Of a stretch of 54,895 nt of DNA, positions 33,969 to 43,368 are shown one piece after another. The stretch comes from an uncultured delta proteobacterium. GTDB lineage: Bacteria > Myxococcota_A > Polyangia > Polyangiales > Polyangiaceae. The stretch is taken from NCBI GenBank assembly GCA_903892415.1, contig CAITIQ010000047.1, positions 1 to 54,895 on the forward strand, given 5' to 3'. The notes under the pieces were generated by a model. It made no database searches. It was not told where the DNA came from and saw nothing but the letters and a program-made list of their open reading frames with translations. Position 1 is the stretch's first letter. The number at the start of each line of letters is the position of its first letter. The translations under genes were made by a program, and so were the position numbers.

Positions 33969-36956
33969 CTAGGCGGTTCTCGAAAGCCGACTAGAGGTGC
34001 GGCGCCTGGTACCATAGGCGGCTACCGCAATGGCCACCGCCAGCAGACCAGCGCGGTTTTCCCCGGAGCGAGAAGGAGTGTTACAGGCACAGCCCTCGGG
34101 GACGGGAACCTCGCCTCCCCCTGCCCCACCGTCGCCCCCTGCTCCGGCGCCAGCGCCGCCAACGCCACCGGTTCCGCCGTTCGAGGTACCGCCCCCTTCA
34201 GCGCCGCCACCGCCTGCACCACCACCACCCGACTCTACTACCTCCATTTGGCACTGGGGCGAGCAACCGTCTCCAGGCTCGGTGTTCGAATCATCACATT
34301 GCTCGCCAGCCGTGACGTTCAGTTCTCCGTCGCCACAGAACACCTGTGTGCAGTTTGCGTCGCAGAACTGGGCCTCTCCACCTTCGTCGCACTCTTCGGT
34401 TCCACCATCAGTGTTCCAGCGAAACCCGTCGCCACATCTTGCAGGGGCACACCCCTCGTCAAACCCATCGGGACACGAATCTTGAAGATCGAAGTTCCCG
34501 TCGTCACATTGCTCATCGGGCATGCCCACTACGCCATCACCACAGGTTGTTTGCGTGGTGAACTGACGCATCATCTCGTTATCTTCATGTTCAAGAATAT
34601 GGCAGTGGTAAGGGTAGTTACCAACGTAGTTCTCGAAGGTTGAGACAACACGAACGATCTCGTTGGGCTCAACGCGAACGGTGTCTTTGTAACCAGACTC
34701 GGTCGGGCTTGGCGGTACCGCAGGCCCGGTTGGTTGAACCTGACCGTTAATGAGGGTGAAGGGCTGCCTATCCAATACTCTGAACATCACGAGGTGGACA
34801 TGCATCGGGTGAGCAAGACCCGACTTGTTGACGAATCTCCATATCTCCGAAGTCCCAAGTTGGGGCGACTCTGTAATTTCGTCATAGCCAAGGCCATTGA
34901 TTGTCCACATGCCGCTTGCGCACGGGCTCGCCATTCTGGACATCTCGAACGTCCGAGTCATAATTGCGTCCTGCTCGGTTGGAAGCACCACAGGCGCTAG
35001 AGCGGCAGGCAATGGGTCTGTATGACCCATACCGGGTTGCACAATGAACCGAAGAACGTTGGGGATGGAGTCCATTGTCATGGCCCCGGGGTAGACCGCA
35101 GGGGCGTCGTTCACGAGGTCAATGACCGTTCCCGCGGGGTACGAGGCAAAGTCAATGACTACGTCCGTCCGTTCACCTGGCAGCATTAGAACTTCGGAGA
35201 CCGGGACAGGTGCCGGCAAGAATCCCCCATCAGACCCGATCTGAGAAAAGTCCGCGCCGTTTGAGAGCTTTAGTCGATAGGCACGTGAGCCAGATCCGTT
35301 CAACCACCTAAAGCGGTACTTTCCACGGTCTACATTTAGGAACGGCCAGACCTTGCCATTAACCAGAATAGTATTGCCGACCACGTGTTCCTCGAGGACG
35401 GCGGGGTAGCGGAAGGAGCCGTCAACGTTGAACCTGCGGTCCTGAATAGCCATCGGAATTTCGTAGCTACCTGAAGGCAGGTTAAGCGCAGCGTCGCCTG
35501 GATTCCGCAGCAGGTAAAAGCCGGCAAGGCCCATCTGCACACCCAGCCGCGTGGTGCCGAGAGAGTGGTCGTGATACCAAAGTGTCGCTCCAGGCTGGTT
35601 GTTGGGGTACTCATAAATCGAGTTTTCGCCGGGGAGCAGCGTTAGCATCGGCTGCCCATCAAACGCAGCCGCAACGTGGGCGCCGTGCAGGTGCATCACC
35701 GCCCTGGCCTCATCCAGGGCGCCGTGGGAGCACAGGTCTACAGGAAGCGCATGAGAGGTCAGGAATTGACCATCAGCGTCTCGAAAGTCGTTAATCCAGT
35801 TAACATCGACTTGCTCGCCGGCAAGAGCCTCAATCGTTGGACCGGGATAGGTGGGCCCTGCTCCGTCATCAAAGCCCCACACCGTTGTAGGCGGCAACTC
35901 GCTGTGGAGCTGCTGCTCAAACTGGACGAAAGAGATGTCGTAACTAGCCTGTTCCCCAACCATACCAACGGTGGGATCGGCAACGCGCGGGACAGGCAAA
36001 GGGTCCAAGAATGGCGTGGGTACGACGGGACAAAGGTCGGTTGCACAGCCGACAAACGCACCTTGCCAGGTACCTGATTGCCCTTCGCAATCCACTGCCG
36101 TCAGGGATATGCAAGTTGCATCCGAGTCCGCGATACAACAAGCCCCTGCCGGTTGTGGACAGGAGACGGTGCCACACGTCGAGGCATTACCCTGATAGGT
36201 CCCAGTACACGCGGCGCCTGGGTCGAGCACAGTCGTGCAGGTACCGTCCGCGACGCAGCAAGCTCCGGTGGGACCTGAGGGCTCAAACGTGACCTCCAGT
36301 ACCGGTTGCAGTGCCGCGTCCGCAAACTCGCGACTAGCGAAACGCCGAGCTTGCCCTGCCCCAACCGTCTGGCCAACCAACATCCAACCAAAGTTCTGCG
36401 CCGGGTTGTCGAGCCATGCCTGCACGTCGGCGACCATGCCCGGAGAACTCCACGTTGTGAGAGTGTTGATGTCACCCGCAAGCGCTACACCTGACACGGT
36501 GGGCGAGAAGTCACCTCCAGGAGTTGCCCAAGTCTGAGTATCGTAAAAGCGGTGTAGCCAGGTGGTGTCACCCATGACAGCGGCTGTGCCCTGGCCACCG
36601 TTACCATCACTCGGCATCGACATTCCCTGCCCCCAATTGGCAAGCATGCGGTGCAAAGCAACATTTAGGTTGGGGCCGTTCACTCTCGTAACCTGCAACC
36701 GAAGCTGCACCGCTGTGATGTCGGACGCGGGAGGAACTGCGCCTGCGACATTGAACGCAATCATCCCGCGACGAATGAACGTGTTGTTGGTCTCTCCCGT
36801 GAAGATGCCGTCTCCCATGCCGTTGGCCTGAGTGCCCGACTCGGAATAGATGCTGGCGTCCCTTATGGCTTGCAACAGAACCGTCTCCTCTGCTCGAGCT
36901 TCTGAAGCCAGCAGCAGAAGAATGGGAACGACACCCAAAGCCCGATGGAAGCGCAT
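33969..36956 (-). CDS. Multidomain cell-surface multicopper oxidase with MYXO-CTERM-like tail
   Basis: A 995-residue exported protein. A signal peptide (1-23, ending SEARA) precedes a DNRLRE-like beta-sandwich (about 25-225), then two GACC-type Cys-rich repeats, then a CotA/bilirubin-oxidase-type multicopper oxidase with all copper motifs: MHLHGAH, LWYHDHSLG, HPMHVH and YHCHILEHEDNEMM. Three DUF4215-like repeats (CGDGxxxxxEQCDDGN type) and a Gly-rich linker follow. The tail is CxC, a hydrophobic helix and RRR (GCACN...YGTRRRTSS), the pattern of MYXO-CTERM sorting signals processed by a myxosortase. The ATG at 36956 has GGAAG close upstream; an earlier TTG is less likely. Probably a surface-anchored metal or phenol oxidase. 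Confidence 0.93.
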   Translation of the reverse strand: MRFHRALGVVPILLLLASEARAEETVLLQAIRDASIYSESGTQANGMGDGIFTGETNNTFIRRGMIAFNVAGAVPPASDITAVQLRLQVTRVNGPNLNVALHRMLANWGQGMSMPSDGNGGQGTAAVMGDTTWLHRFYDTQTWATPGGDFSPTVSGVALAGDINTLTTWSSPGMVADVQAWLDNPAQNFGWMLVGQTVGAGQARRFASREFADAALQPVLEVTFEPSGPTGACCVADGTCTTVLDPGAACTGTYQGNASTCGTVSCPQPAGACCIADSDATCISLTAVDCEGQSGTWQGAFVGCATDLCPVVPTPFLDPLPVPRVADPTVGMVGEQASYDISFVQFEQQLHSELPPTTVWGFDDGAGPTYPGPTIEALAGEQVDVNWINDFRDADGQFLTSHALPVDLCSHGALDEARAVMHLHGAHVAAAFDGQPMLTLLPGENSIYEYPNNQPGATLWYHDHSLGTTRLGVQMGLAGFYLLRNPGDAALNLPSGSYEIPMAIQDRRFNVDGSFRYPAVLEEHVVGNTILVNGKVWPFLNVDRGKYRFRWLNGSGSRAYRLKLSNGADFSQIGSDGGFLPAPVPVSEVLMLPGERTDVVIDFASYPAGTVIDLVNDAPAVYPGAMTMDSIPNVLRFIVQPGMGHTDPLPAALAPVVLPTEQDAIMTRTFEMSRMASPCASGMWTINGLGYDEITESPQLGTSEIWRFVNKSGLAHPMHVHLVMFRVLDRQPFTLINGQVQPTGPAVPPSPTESGYKDTVRVEPNEIVRVVSTFENYVGNYPYHCHILEHEDNEMMRQFTTQTTCGDGVVGMPDEQCDDGNFDLQDSCPDGFDEGCAPARCGDGFRWNTDGGTEECDEGGEAQFCDANCTQVFCGDGELNVTAGEQCDDSNTEPGDGCSPQCQMEVVESGGGGAGGGGAEGGGTSNGGTGGVGGAGAGAGGDGGAGGGEVPVPEGCACNTPSRSGENRAGLLAVAIAVAAYGTRRRTSSRLSRTA

Positions 36957-37026
36957 GCTTCCACTATCGCTCGCACTCTCGCGCGGCAGCAAGTGGGAAA
37001 CCGCGCGCTAGCCGCCCAAGTCCGCC

Positions 37027-37881
37027 CTAAGCGCTCAAGGATGGCGTCAGGTGTTTTGCCAACACCTTCACCACTGCGGTTATCCTCGCATCCCTCCTCA
37101 GCTCTGGGGGAAACAGCAGCCAAGCTTGACGAGCCAGGCTTGCAGTGCGGCCACGGAAGCTGGCAACTTCAATGAGCTGCGGATGTTCAGCGGCGAGTAT
37201 CGTCGGCAGCAGACCAAGCCCAGCGCCGGAAGCGACAAGGTCCACGTGCAACCGTCGCGAGGAGGTGGCCACCGCAACCCGATTGCGAGGGACGTTTTGT
37301 GCTTCCCACTCACCCAGCCAGGAGTTTTGAAGCGGCTGGCCAATCGTGATCCAGCGAGCCGACTCAGCCGCAGCCGCCACAGGCCCTGTGCCAAACACGC
37401 CAAACTGGACTTGAAAGAGTCGGCGGCCAACCAGCGTGGAAGGCGGGGTTTGCAACAGCGCAAGACCAAGCTCTGCCTCGTTCTTACGCAGGCTAAGTCC
37501 TGTGTCTGAGATATGAACCTCCACGCGAAGCTGTGGATGGCTGGCGGCGAGTTCCGCAAGCGGAGCTGTGAGGAGAGGAGCAAAGCCATCTATTGTGGTA
37601 ATGCACACCACTCCATGAGCCTGCTCCTGCTTGAGTTTGGCCCTGCGAGCGATGCCCGACAGCGAAACCGTCGTCGAACGAGCAAGCTCCGCGAGTTCTC
37701 GCCCAGCCGGGGTTAGCCCCTTCCCACGGACTAGGCAGGTAAACCCAACAGCCGCCTCGAGCGCCGCGATTCGACGATAGATAGTCGACGGCGCGACCGA
37801 CAACTCCCGCCCGGCCGCGCTCGCCGATCCCGAGCGCTCAAACGCCTCGAGATGGCGGAGATCATCCCAAGACGAAATCAT
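37027..37881 (-). CDS. LysR-family transcriptional regulator
   Basis: A 284-residue regulator. The N-terminal winged helix is clear (DDLRHLEAFERSGSASAAGRELSVAPSTIYRRIAALE broken into helix, turn and recognition helix) with the LysR linker, and the C-terminal periplasmic-binding-like effector domain occupies about 90-280. It lies 81 bases downstream of the LigB-like gene on the same strand and 70 bases before the oxidase start, so either could be its target. The effector-binding residues are not identifiable, so the inducer is unknown; the nearby dioxygenase hints at an aromatic compound (inference). Confidence 0.92.
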   Translation of the reverse strand: MISSWDDLRHLEAFERSGSASAAGRELSVAPSTIYRRIAALEAAVGFTCLVRGKGLTPAGRELAELARSTTVSLSGIARRAKLKQEQAHGVVCITTIDGFAPLLTAPLAELAASHPQLRVEVHISDTGLSLRKNEAELGLALLQTPPSTLVGRRLFQVQFGVFGTGPVAAAAESARWITIGQPLQNSWLGEWEAQNVPRNRVAVATSSRRLHVDLVASGAGLGLLPTILAAEHPQLIEVASFRGRTASLARQAWLLFPPELRRDARITAVVKVLAKHLTPSLSA

Positions 37882-37962
37882 GGGGACTCGCCAAGGCCTG
37901 GAACCTAACCAGCCCTGCGTTAGGACTACGTGAATTGTTGCGTCGCACGATGTTTGCTCTGG

Positions 37963-38868
37963 TCAGCCAAACTGATAGCCGGAGACCGGCATCCGCCCAA
38001 CTACGCCCTGAAACGACAATACTCCAATATCTTGACCGGCGGCGCCCGCAATGACCATCAGCGGGAGGAGGTGCTCCTCGCGAGGGTGACACATACGCGC
38101 TTGCGGAGCCTTTGCCCATGAATTGAGCTGGGTTGCGCGGACTTCTGGGTCAGCGACTGCAGCCTTGCAAAGCCATTCGTCAAAGGTCCCCGCCGCGGAA
38201 CGCAACGATGGATCGCGAAAGCCACGCATGTTGTGAAACGACATTCCACTACCGATGATGAAAACACCTTCGTCGCGCAGAGGAGCCAGCGCGCGACCGA
38301 TCGAGAGATGTTCCACAGGGTCCAATCCCGCCTTGAGAGAAAGCTGAATCGTGGGGATATCAGCGTCCGGATAGGTGAGCTTCAGAGGAACGAACGTGCC
38401 ATGGTCAAATCCGCGGTTGGGGTCTTCGGCCGTTGCAAAGCCTGCCCCCTCAACCAATGTCCTAACTCGCGCGGCCAAGCCAGGGTTTCCTAGAGCTGGC
38501 CATTGCACCGTGTACGTCTCTGGGGGAAACCCATAGTAGTCGTAGAGCATTGGTGGAGCCGGCGAGGTCATCACTGTCGGCACGGCCTCCTCCCAATGAG
38601 CCGAAACCACGAGCAAGGCTGTCGGTCGTGTGGGAGTGATACCGGCTAAGCCTCGAAGATAGTCCGCTAACGCGACCAGCTCCGATTTATCGAAACCCAG
38701 CTCTGCGAACGGCCAAGGTCCGCCGCCATGCGGGACGTATACAACCGGCATACGTTTGGAAGCCCGCGCTCGAGCATCAGAAGTTTGCTCCGGAAGCTCA
38801 CAACCCGAACCTGCAGCAGACGCTACTCCTGCCAGACTCGCCATCAATGTCCTCCGTGAAATCGACAT
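37963..38868 (-). CDS. LigB/YgiD-type extradiol dioxygenase family protein, predicted exported
   Basis: A 301-residue protein of the class III extradiol dioxygenase (DODA/LigB) family. Candidate metal ligands are His in YVPHGGGPWPF, VSAHWEE and FDHGTFVPL, with a late GSGMSFHNMR. YgiD-like members of this family bind zinc and cleave catechols such as DOPA. The ATG at 38868 begins SISRRTLMASLAGVAS and ends at a possible lipobox GSGC (Cys23), a Tat lipoprotein signal; the frame extends 25 codons upstream, which would bury it. Export is unusual for this family. The LysR gene follows on the same strand. Confidence 0.88.
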   Translation of the reverse strand: MSISRRTLMASLAGVASAAGSGCELPEQTSDARARASKRMPVVYVPHGGGPWPFAELGFDKSELVALADYLRGLAGITPTRPTALLVVSAHWEEAVPTVMTSPAPPMLYDYYGFPPETYTVQWPALGNPGLAARVRTLVEGAGFATAEDPNRGFDHGTFVPLKLTYPDADIPTIQLSLKAGLDPVEHLSIGRALAPLRDEGVFIIGSGMSFHNMRGFRDPSLRSAAGTFDEWLCKAAVADPEVRATQLNSWAKAPQARMCHPREEHLLPLMVIAGAAGQDIGVLSFQGVVGRMPVSGYQFG

Positions 38869-38954
38869 AGGGTCGATACTGTCTGGTGACCGGTCAAACT
38901 GCAAACACCCAAGCGGAGACGCTATGTTGCGCGCAGCGCTCAAACAGCTTTGAG

Positions 38955-40580
38955 CTAGTACACGTCACGCAGGTAGCGACCTTCCCGCTCCATTCGTGCG
39001 AGTTCTTCCTTTGCGTCCTCTTCCGGTTGATCGCTGGAGAGGATCTTCGTTAGGGCCAGATGGACGTCAGGGGCCATGTGCTTGGCGTCACCACACACAT
39101 AAACGAAGGCACCATCCCTTATCCACTCGAGGACTTCGGCTCCGTTCTCCTCGAGCCGATTCTGGACATAGACTTTCTCCGACTGATCGCGAGAGAACGC
39201 CGTATCAAGCTTTGTGAGTGCCTTTGACTCGAGCATGTGAGTCAACTCTTCTTCGTAATAGAAGTCTGTCGCACGATGGCGCGCACCGAAAAACAGCCAC
39301 GACCTGCCCCTTCCTGGCTCGAGAGCACGCTCCTGAAGGAAACCTCGGTAAGGCGCGAGACCAGTCCCGGGACCAATCATGATCATATCTTCGCTGCGCG
39401 GAGCGACGCGAAAACCAGGGGCACGTTGCAAGAACACACTAACCTCGGCTCCCTTGCTAAGCAGCTCGGAGAACCAACGAGAGGCCACGCCCCATCTGGC
39501 CGTCCCGAGAAGCTCATATCGAACGAGACCCACCAACAGGTGCACTTCATTTGGCCAAACCTTTGGACTCGAAGCTACCGAGTACATCCTGGGCTGCAGC
39601 CCACGTAGGCCGGAGACAAGCTGCTCGGGACTGAGTCGCGCTCCGCGTAAACGCTCGAGCACGTCAATCACGTGATGCGATTCCAGGAAGTCGTGCCGCT
39701 CCTCAACGGTCAACCCCGGCTCGTCGTTGAGTTTACGTACGAGGTCTACGAGTCGAACATCTAGCTGCTGAATTTCCAGCCGCGTTCGAAGCGCTTCGTA
39801 CAGGGAAAGTTGCTCATCCGCGTATTGCACGATGCTGCCTCCAGCGGCACCGCTTGCATCAAGAACGCGTTGTACGAGCCCGCTGTCGTTCTCGGGGAAC
39901 ACGCCAATCGAGTCGCCCGCGTTGAAGCCGGATAGGCCATTTGAACTCAAGACCACGTGAAGGGCCTCGTGGGTTGATCCAGCTTTGGTTAGTGGACGCA
40001 CGTCAAGCACCCGTGCCCTCGCTGGGTTCCGTCGCGTGCCGATTGGATCGAGTCGGCTTGCTGGCTTTTGTTCGCCCGGCGCCGCGGCCTGATTGGGTGG
40101 AGGAAGTACTTCCACCACGCCTTGGCCATCTCTCGGAAGCCGTTGCTCGAGCTGCTCCAGCACGGCCGAGAACCACCCCTCGAAGGCGACCTCGTAGTCA
40201 GCATCGCAATCCACTCGCGGACTAATTCGCTGTGCGCCCAACTGCGCTAGGCGCACGTCAAAATCCTTGCCGCACTGAGCAAAACGGTCGTAGGTCGTGT
40301 CTCCGAGTGCGCAAACTGAGAAGTGCAGGTTGGGAAGCGGACCTGCTTTCTTCATCAGGTGGCTGTGCAGAACCTCGGCGTTCGACGGCGGGTCCCCGTT
40401 TCCATAGGTACTTGTGATGACTAGAAGCCAACGGAGTTCGGTCAGGGATTCCGTGGATACATCCTGCATGTCAGCCACGCGGGCGCTAAACCCTCGTTCT
40501 ACGAGCGACTTGCCCGCTCGCTCCGCCAACGCTTGAGCATTACCTGACTCGGTCCCAAAGAACACGTCTACGGTTCGCAT
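38955..40580 (-). CDS. Diflavin NADPH reductase (sulfite reductase flavoprotein / CPR type)
   Basis: A 541-residue cytoplasmic diflavin reductase. The flavodoxin domain (about 3-150) binds FMN (FFGTESGNAQALAE, STYGNGDPPSNA, ALGDTTYDRF). The FAD domain carries PRMYSVASSP; the NADPH-binding part has GPGTGLAPYRGFLQER and YVCGDAKHMA, and the protein ends RYLRDVY like CysJ/CPR proteins. It would pass electrons from NADPH through FAD and FMN to a haem or iron acceptor. No CysI haemoprotein or P450 is adjacent, so the partner is elsewhere or may be an oxygenase. The ATG at 40580 starts at the first FMN-domain strand; a GTG at 40628 would add 16 residues. It diverges from polA. Confidence 0.92.
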   Translation of the reverse strand: MRTVDVFFGTESGNAQALAERAGKSLVERGFSARVADMQDVSTESLTELRWLLVITSTYGNGDPPSNAEVLHSHLMKKAGPLPNLHFSVCALGDTTYDRFAQCGKDFDVRLAQLGAQRISPRVDCDADYEVAFEGWFSAVLEQLEQRLPRDGQGVVEVLPPPNQAAAPGEQKPASRLDPIGTRRNPARARVLDVRPLTKAGSTHEALHVVLSSNGLSGFNAGDSIGVFPENDSGLVQRVLDASGAAGGSIVQYADEQLSLYEALRTRLEIQQLDVRLVDLVRKLNDEPGLTVEERHDFLESHHVIDVLERLRGARLSPEQLVSGLRGLQPRMYSVASSPKVWPNEVHLLVGLVRYELLGTARWGVASRWFSELLSKGAEVSVFLQRAPGFRVAPRSEDMIMIGPGTGLAPYRGFLQERALEPGRGRSWLFFGARHRATDFYYEEELTHMLESKALTKLDTAFSRDQSEKVYVQNRLEENGAEVLEWIRDGAFVYVCGDAKHMAPDVHLALTKILSSDQPEEDAKEELARMEREGRYLRDVY

Positions 40581-40659
40581 GAGCTGTGGCTGCTTAGAGC
40601 GTGGCGGAGCAGAAGGAAAGCCCCACACAGAGACTTCGCGATGATGCTACTGGAGAGGG

Positions 40660-43362
40660 ATGGCACGGCCCACCGAACTCCCTCCGCCTGGAGCTCTAGA
40701 CACGCTCTACCTGATCGATCTTTCCGGGTACGTGTTCAGGGCTTTTCACGCCATCGAGTCGCTGACCAACGCGAGCGGCGAGCCCACCAACGCCACCTAC
40801 GGAACGCTGACAATGATCATGAAGCTCGTAGGAGAGAGAAAACCTCAATTCCTCGGGGTGGCGTTGGAGGGAGAAACCAACTTTCGGACCAGTGTAGACC
40901 CCCGCTACAAGGCCCATAGGCCGCCCCCCCCAGCCGAGCTCGTGCTGCAACTTCGCCGATGTAGAGAGATCGTCGACGCCTATCGAATCCCTGCGCTTTC
41001 AGCTGACGGATTTGAGGCAGACGATGTCATCGCTACCCTGACACGGCAGGCACTCGACCGTGGTCTGAAGGTTGTGATCGCCAGCGCTGACAAGGACCTG
41101 ATGCAGCTTTGCAACGAGCGCTGCATCCTTTGGGACGCCATGCGGGATCGCGTGTACGGGCCGCCAGAGGTCGAGCACAAATTTGGCGTGAAGCCAACGC
41201 AGCTGCGCGACCTTCTGGCGCTCGTTGGAGATAGTTCCGATAACGTCCCAGGCGTCCCCAGTATAGGACTAAAGACAGCCGCTGACCTACTCGCACAGTT
41301 CTCTTCAATCGATGCCCTCTACGCTCAATTGGACGAGGTCAAAAAACCGCGAACGCGGCAAGCGCTAATTGACTACCGAGACGACGCCATGATCTCGCGA
41401 AGTCTCGTGACCTTGCGCCAGGACGCCCCCGTGGAATTAGATATTCAAGCCCTCGCCTACCAAGGTGGGGACTTGGAGCGACTACGAGCCCTGTTCACCG
41501 AGCTTGGCTTTACTAGACAACTCGCCTCGCTACCTCGAGCGGTCAAAGCCAAGCCCGTCGTTGTGCAGGCAAACTTTCATCCTCTGCTAACTATCAAGGA
41601 GCTATCCGACTGGGCCGACCAGGCGCGGGCCCAAGGCTCTTTCTCCATTTTTCTGCACACCTCCGACGAGGACGCTATGCGCTGCCACATCAGTGGCGTG
41701 GCGCTAGCACTTGACGCAGACAGTGCAGTTTATGTTCCTTTGGCGCACCGTAGTTTGCTCGGCCCAAAGCAGCTTCTTGAGTCCGAGGCCTTGTCGGTAT
41801 TGGGGCCTTTGCTCACCGATACGATGATTGCCAAAATCGGCCATGACCTAAAACGAATCGATGTCGTACTCGGCAGACAAGGGGTGCGCATCCAAGGCGA
41901 GTGCTTTGACTTGATGTTGGCGAGTTATCTCCTGGATCCAGAGGTAAGCCACGAGTTAAGCGAGATCTGCGAACGTGAAGCTGGAATTCAGCTTCAATTG
42001 GTTAGCTCCCTATCAAAGGAGAAGGGACGCAAGAAGGTAGCTTTCGAGGATCTTCCGGTTGAGGAGGTGGCGCACACAGCGGCTGCCTACGCAGATGGGA
42101 TCCTCCGCGCCTACCGCCGACAGCGAGAGAAGCTTGGAGAGAGCCGACTTTCTGACCTCTTCGTCCAGATGGAACTACCGCTATCTTCGGTATTGGCCGA
42201 CCTTGAGCTTAGGGGCGTGCTCGTCGATACAACCATTCTGGGAAGCATTGGTACAGTGATGACCAGCGAGCTCCATGAGCTTGAGCTTCAAGCTAGGACC
42301 GCGTCCGGACACCCCGATCTCAACGTAAGTTCGCCACGCCAACTCGAGGCCATCCTCTTTGATGAGTTGAAGCTTAAGGTCACGAAGAAAACGAAGACAG
42401 GTCGCAGTACCGACGGCGAGGCACTCGAGGCTATTGCTGACGATCACCCTCTGCCAAACCTGATTATCGAACACCGTGGCATCGCAAAGCTAAAAGGGAC
42501 ATATGTCGACGCGCTGCCCAGGCTGATCCTGCCATCAACCGGTCGGATTCATGGGCATTGGCGTCAGGCCGTTGCGGCTACCGGCCGTATCTCAAGTGAA
42601 GAGCCGAACCTACAGAACATTCCGATCCGCACGGAGCTCGGTCGACAGATCCGCCGGGCATTTATTGCTCCCGCCGGAAGCGTCTTTCTCAGCGCTGACT
42701 ATTCACAGATTGAGCTACGAGTCTTGGCGCACCTGTCGAAAGACCCCGTAATGGTGGAGGCGTTCAAGACTGGGCAAGACATCCACACTCGTACCGCGAT
42801 GGAGATCTTTGGGGTGGCGCAGAATGCAGTCACAGACGACATGAGGCGGAAGAGCAAGACGATCAACTTCGGGGTGATCTACGGCATGGGAGAGGTCGCA
42901 TTATCCAAGCGACTCGCAATCCCAAGGAAGGAGGCTGGAGCGTTCATTGAGGCCTATTTCCAGAGGTATGCAGGGGTTGCCGAGTTCATGCATAAGACAA
43001 TGGAGGAGGCGAAGAGGACGGAACGAGTAACCACGCTGCTAGGCCGCGTTAGAATTCTCCCCGACCTTCATAACTCGGACCGAATGAAGCGCTCGTACGC
43101 TGAACGCATCGCGCAAAACACGCCTATCCAAGGGACGGCCGCGGACATCCTCAAGCTAGCCATGGTAAAGTTGCGCAGCGTCACCGCCGGCGCGCAGATG
43201 GTGCTCACCGTACACGATGAGCTCAACTTCGAAGTGCCCTCCGGGACTGTTGAACAAGCAGCGCAAGAGATTCGGCAAACGATGGAGAGTGTCGTAGCGC
43301 TTGATGTACCCCTCGTGGTCGACGTTGGTTGGGGAAGGTCCTGGGCCGAGGCTCACGCCTAG
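40660..43362 (+). CDS. polA: DNA polymerase I
   Basis: A 900-residue polymerase for Okazaki-fragment processing and repair. The 5' nuclease domain (about 13-295) is intact (LIDLSGYVFRAF, ADGFEADDVIA, SADKDLMQL, DSSDNVPGVPSIG). The polymerase domain has motif A DYSQIELR near 680, motif B RRKSKTINFGVIYG near 730 and motif C VHDELNFEV near 851. The middle domain (about 325-485) has the fold of the 3'-5' exonuclease but appears to lack its acidic residues: FLHTSD where DTET is expected, GHDLKRID in place of NLKYD, and TAAAYAD in place of YAAED. Proofreading is therefore probably absent. GGAG lies just before the ATG. The gene converges with nadK across 6 bases. Confidence 0.97.
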   Translation: MARPTELPPPGALDTLYLIDLSGYVFRAFHAIESLTNASGEPTNATYGTLTMIMKLVGERKPQFLGVALEGETNFRTSVDPRYKAHRPPPPAELVLQLRRCREIVDAYRIPALSADGFEADDVIATLTRQALDRGLKVVIASADKDLMQLCNERCILWDAMRDRVYGPPEVEHKFGVKPTQLRDLLALVGDSSDNVPGVPSIGLKTAADLLAQFSSIDALYAQLDEVKKPRTRQALIDYRDDAMISRSLVTLRQDAPVELDIQALAYQGGDLERLRALFTELGFTRQLASLPRAVKAKPVVVQANFHPLLTIKELSDWADQARAQGSFSIFLHTSDEDAMRCHISGVALALDADSAVYVPLAHRSLLGPKQLLESEALSVLGPLLTDTMIAKIGHDLKRIDVVLGRQGVRIQGECFDLMLASYLLDPEVSHELSEICEREAGIQLQLVSSLSKEKGRKKVAFEDLPVEEVAHTAAAYADGILRAYRRQREKLGESRLSDLFVQMELPLSSVLADLELRGVLVDTTILGSIGTVMTSELHELELQARTASGHPDLNVSSPRQLEAILFDELKLKVTKKTKTGRSTDGEALEAIADDHPLPNLIIEHRGIAKLKGTYVDALPRLILPSTGRIHGHWRQAVAATGRISSEEPNLQNIPIRTELGRQIRRAFIAPAGSVFLSADYSQIELRVLAHLSKDPVMVEAFKTGQDIHTRTAMEIFGVAQNAVTDDMRRKSKTINFGVIYGMGEVALSKRLAIPRKEAGAFIEAYFQRYAGVAEFMHKTMEEAKRTERVTTLLGRVRILPDLHNSDRMKRSYAERIAQNTPIQGTAADILKLAMVKLRSVTAGAQMVLTVHDELNFEVPSGTVEQAAQEIRQTMESVVALDVPLVVDVGWGRSWAEAHA

Positions 43363-43368
43363 TGGCGC

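Noticed and set aside
34275..34300. GTTCGAATC, resembling a tRNA T-loop
   Set aside because: It lies in the coding sequence of the multicopper oxidase, with no matching acceptor stem or anticodon arm around it.
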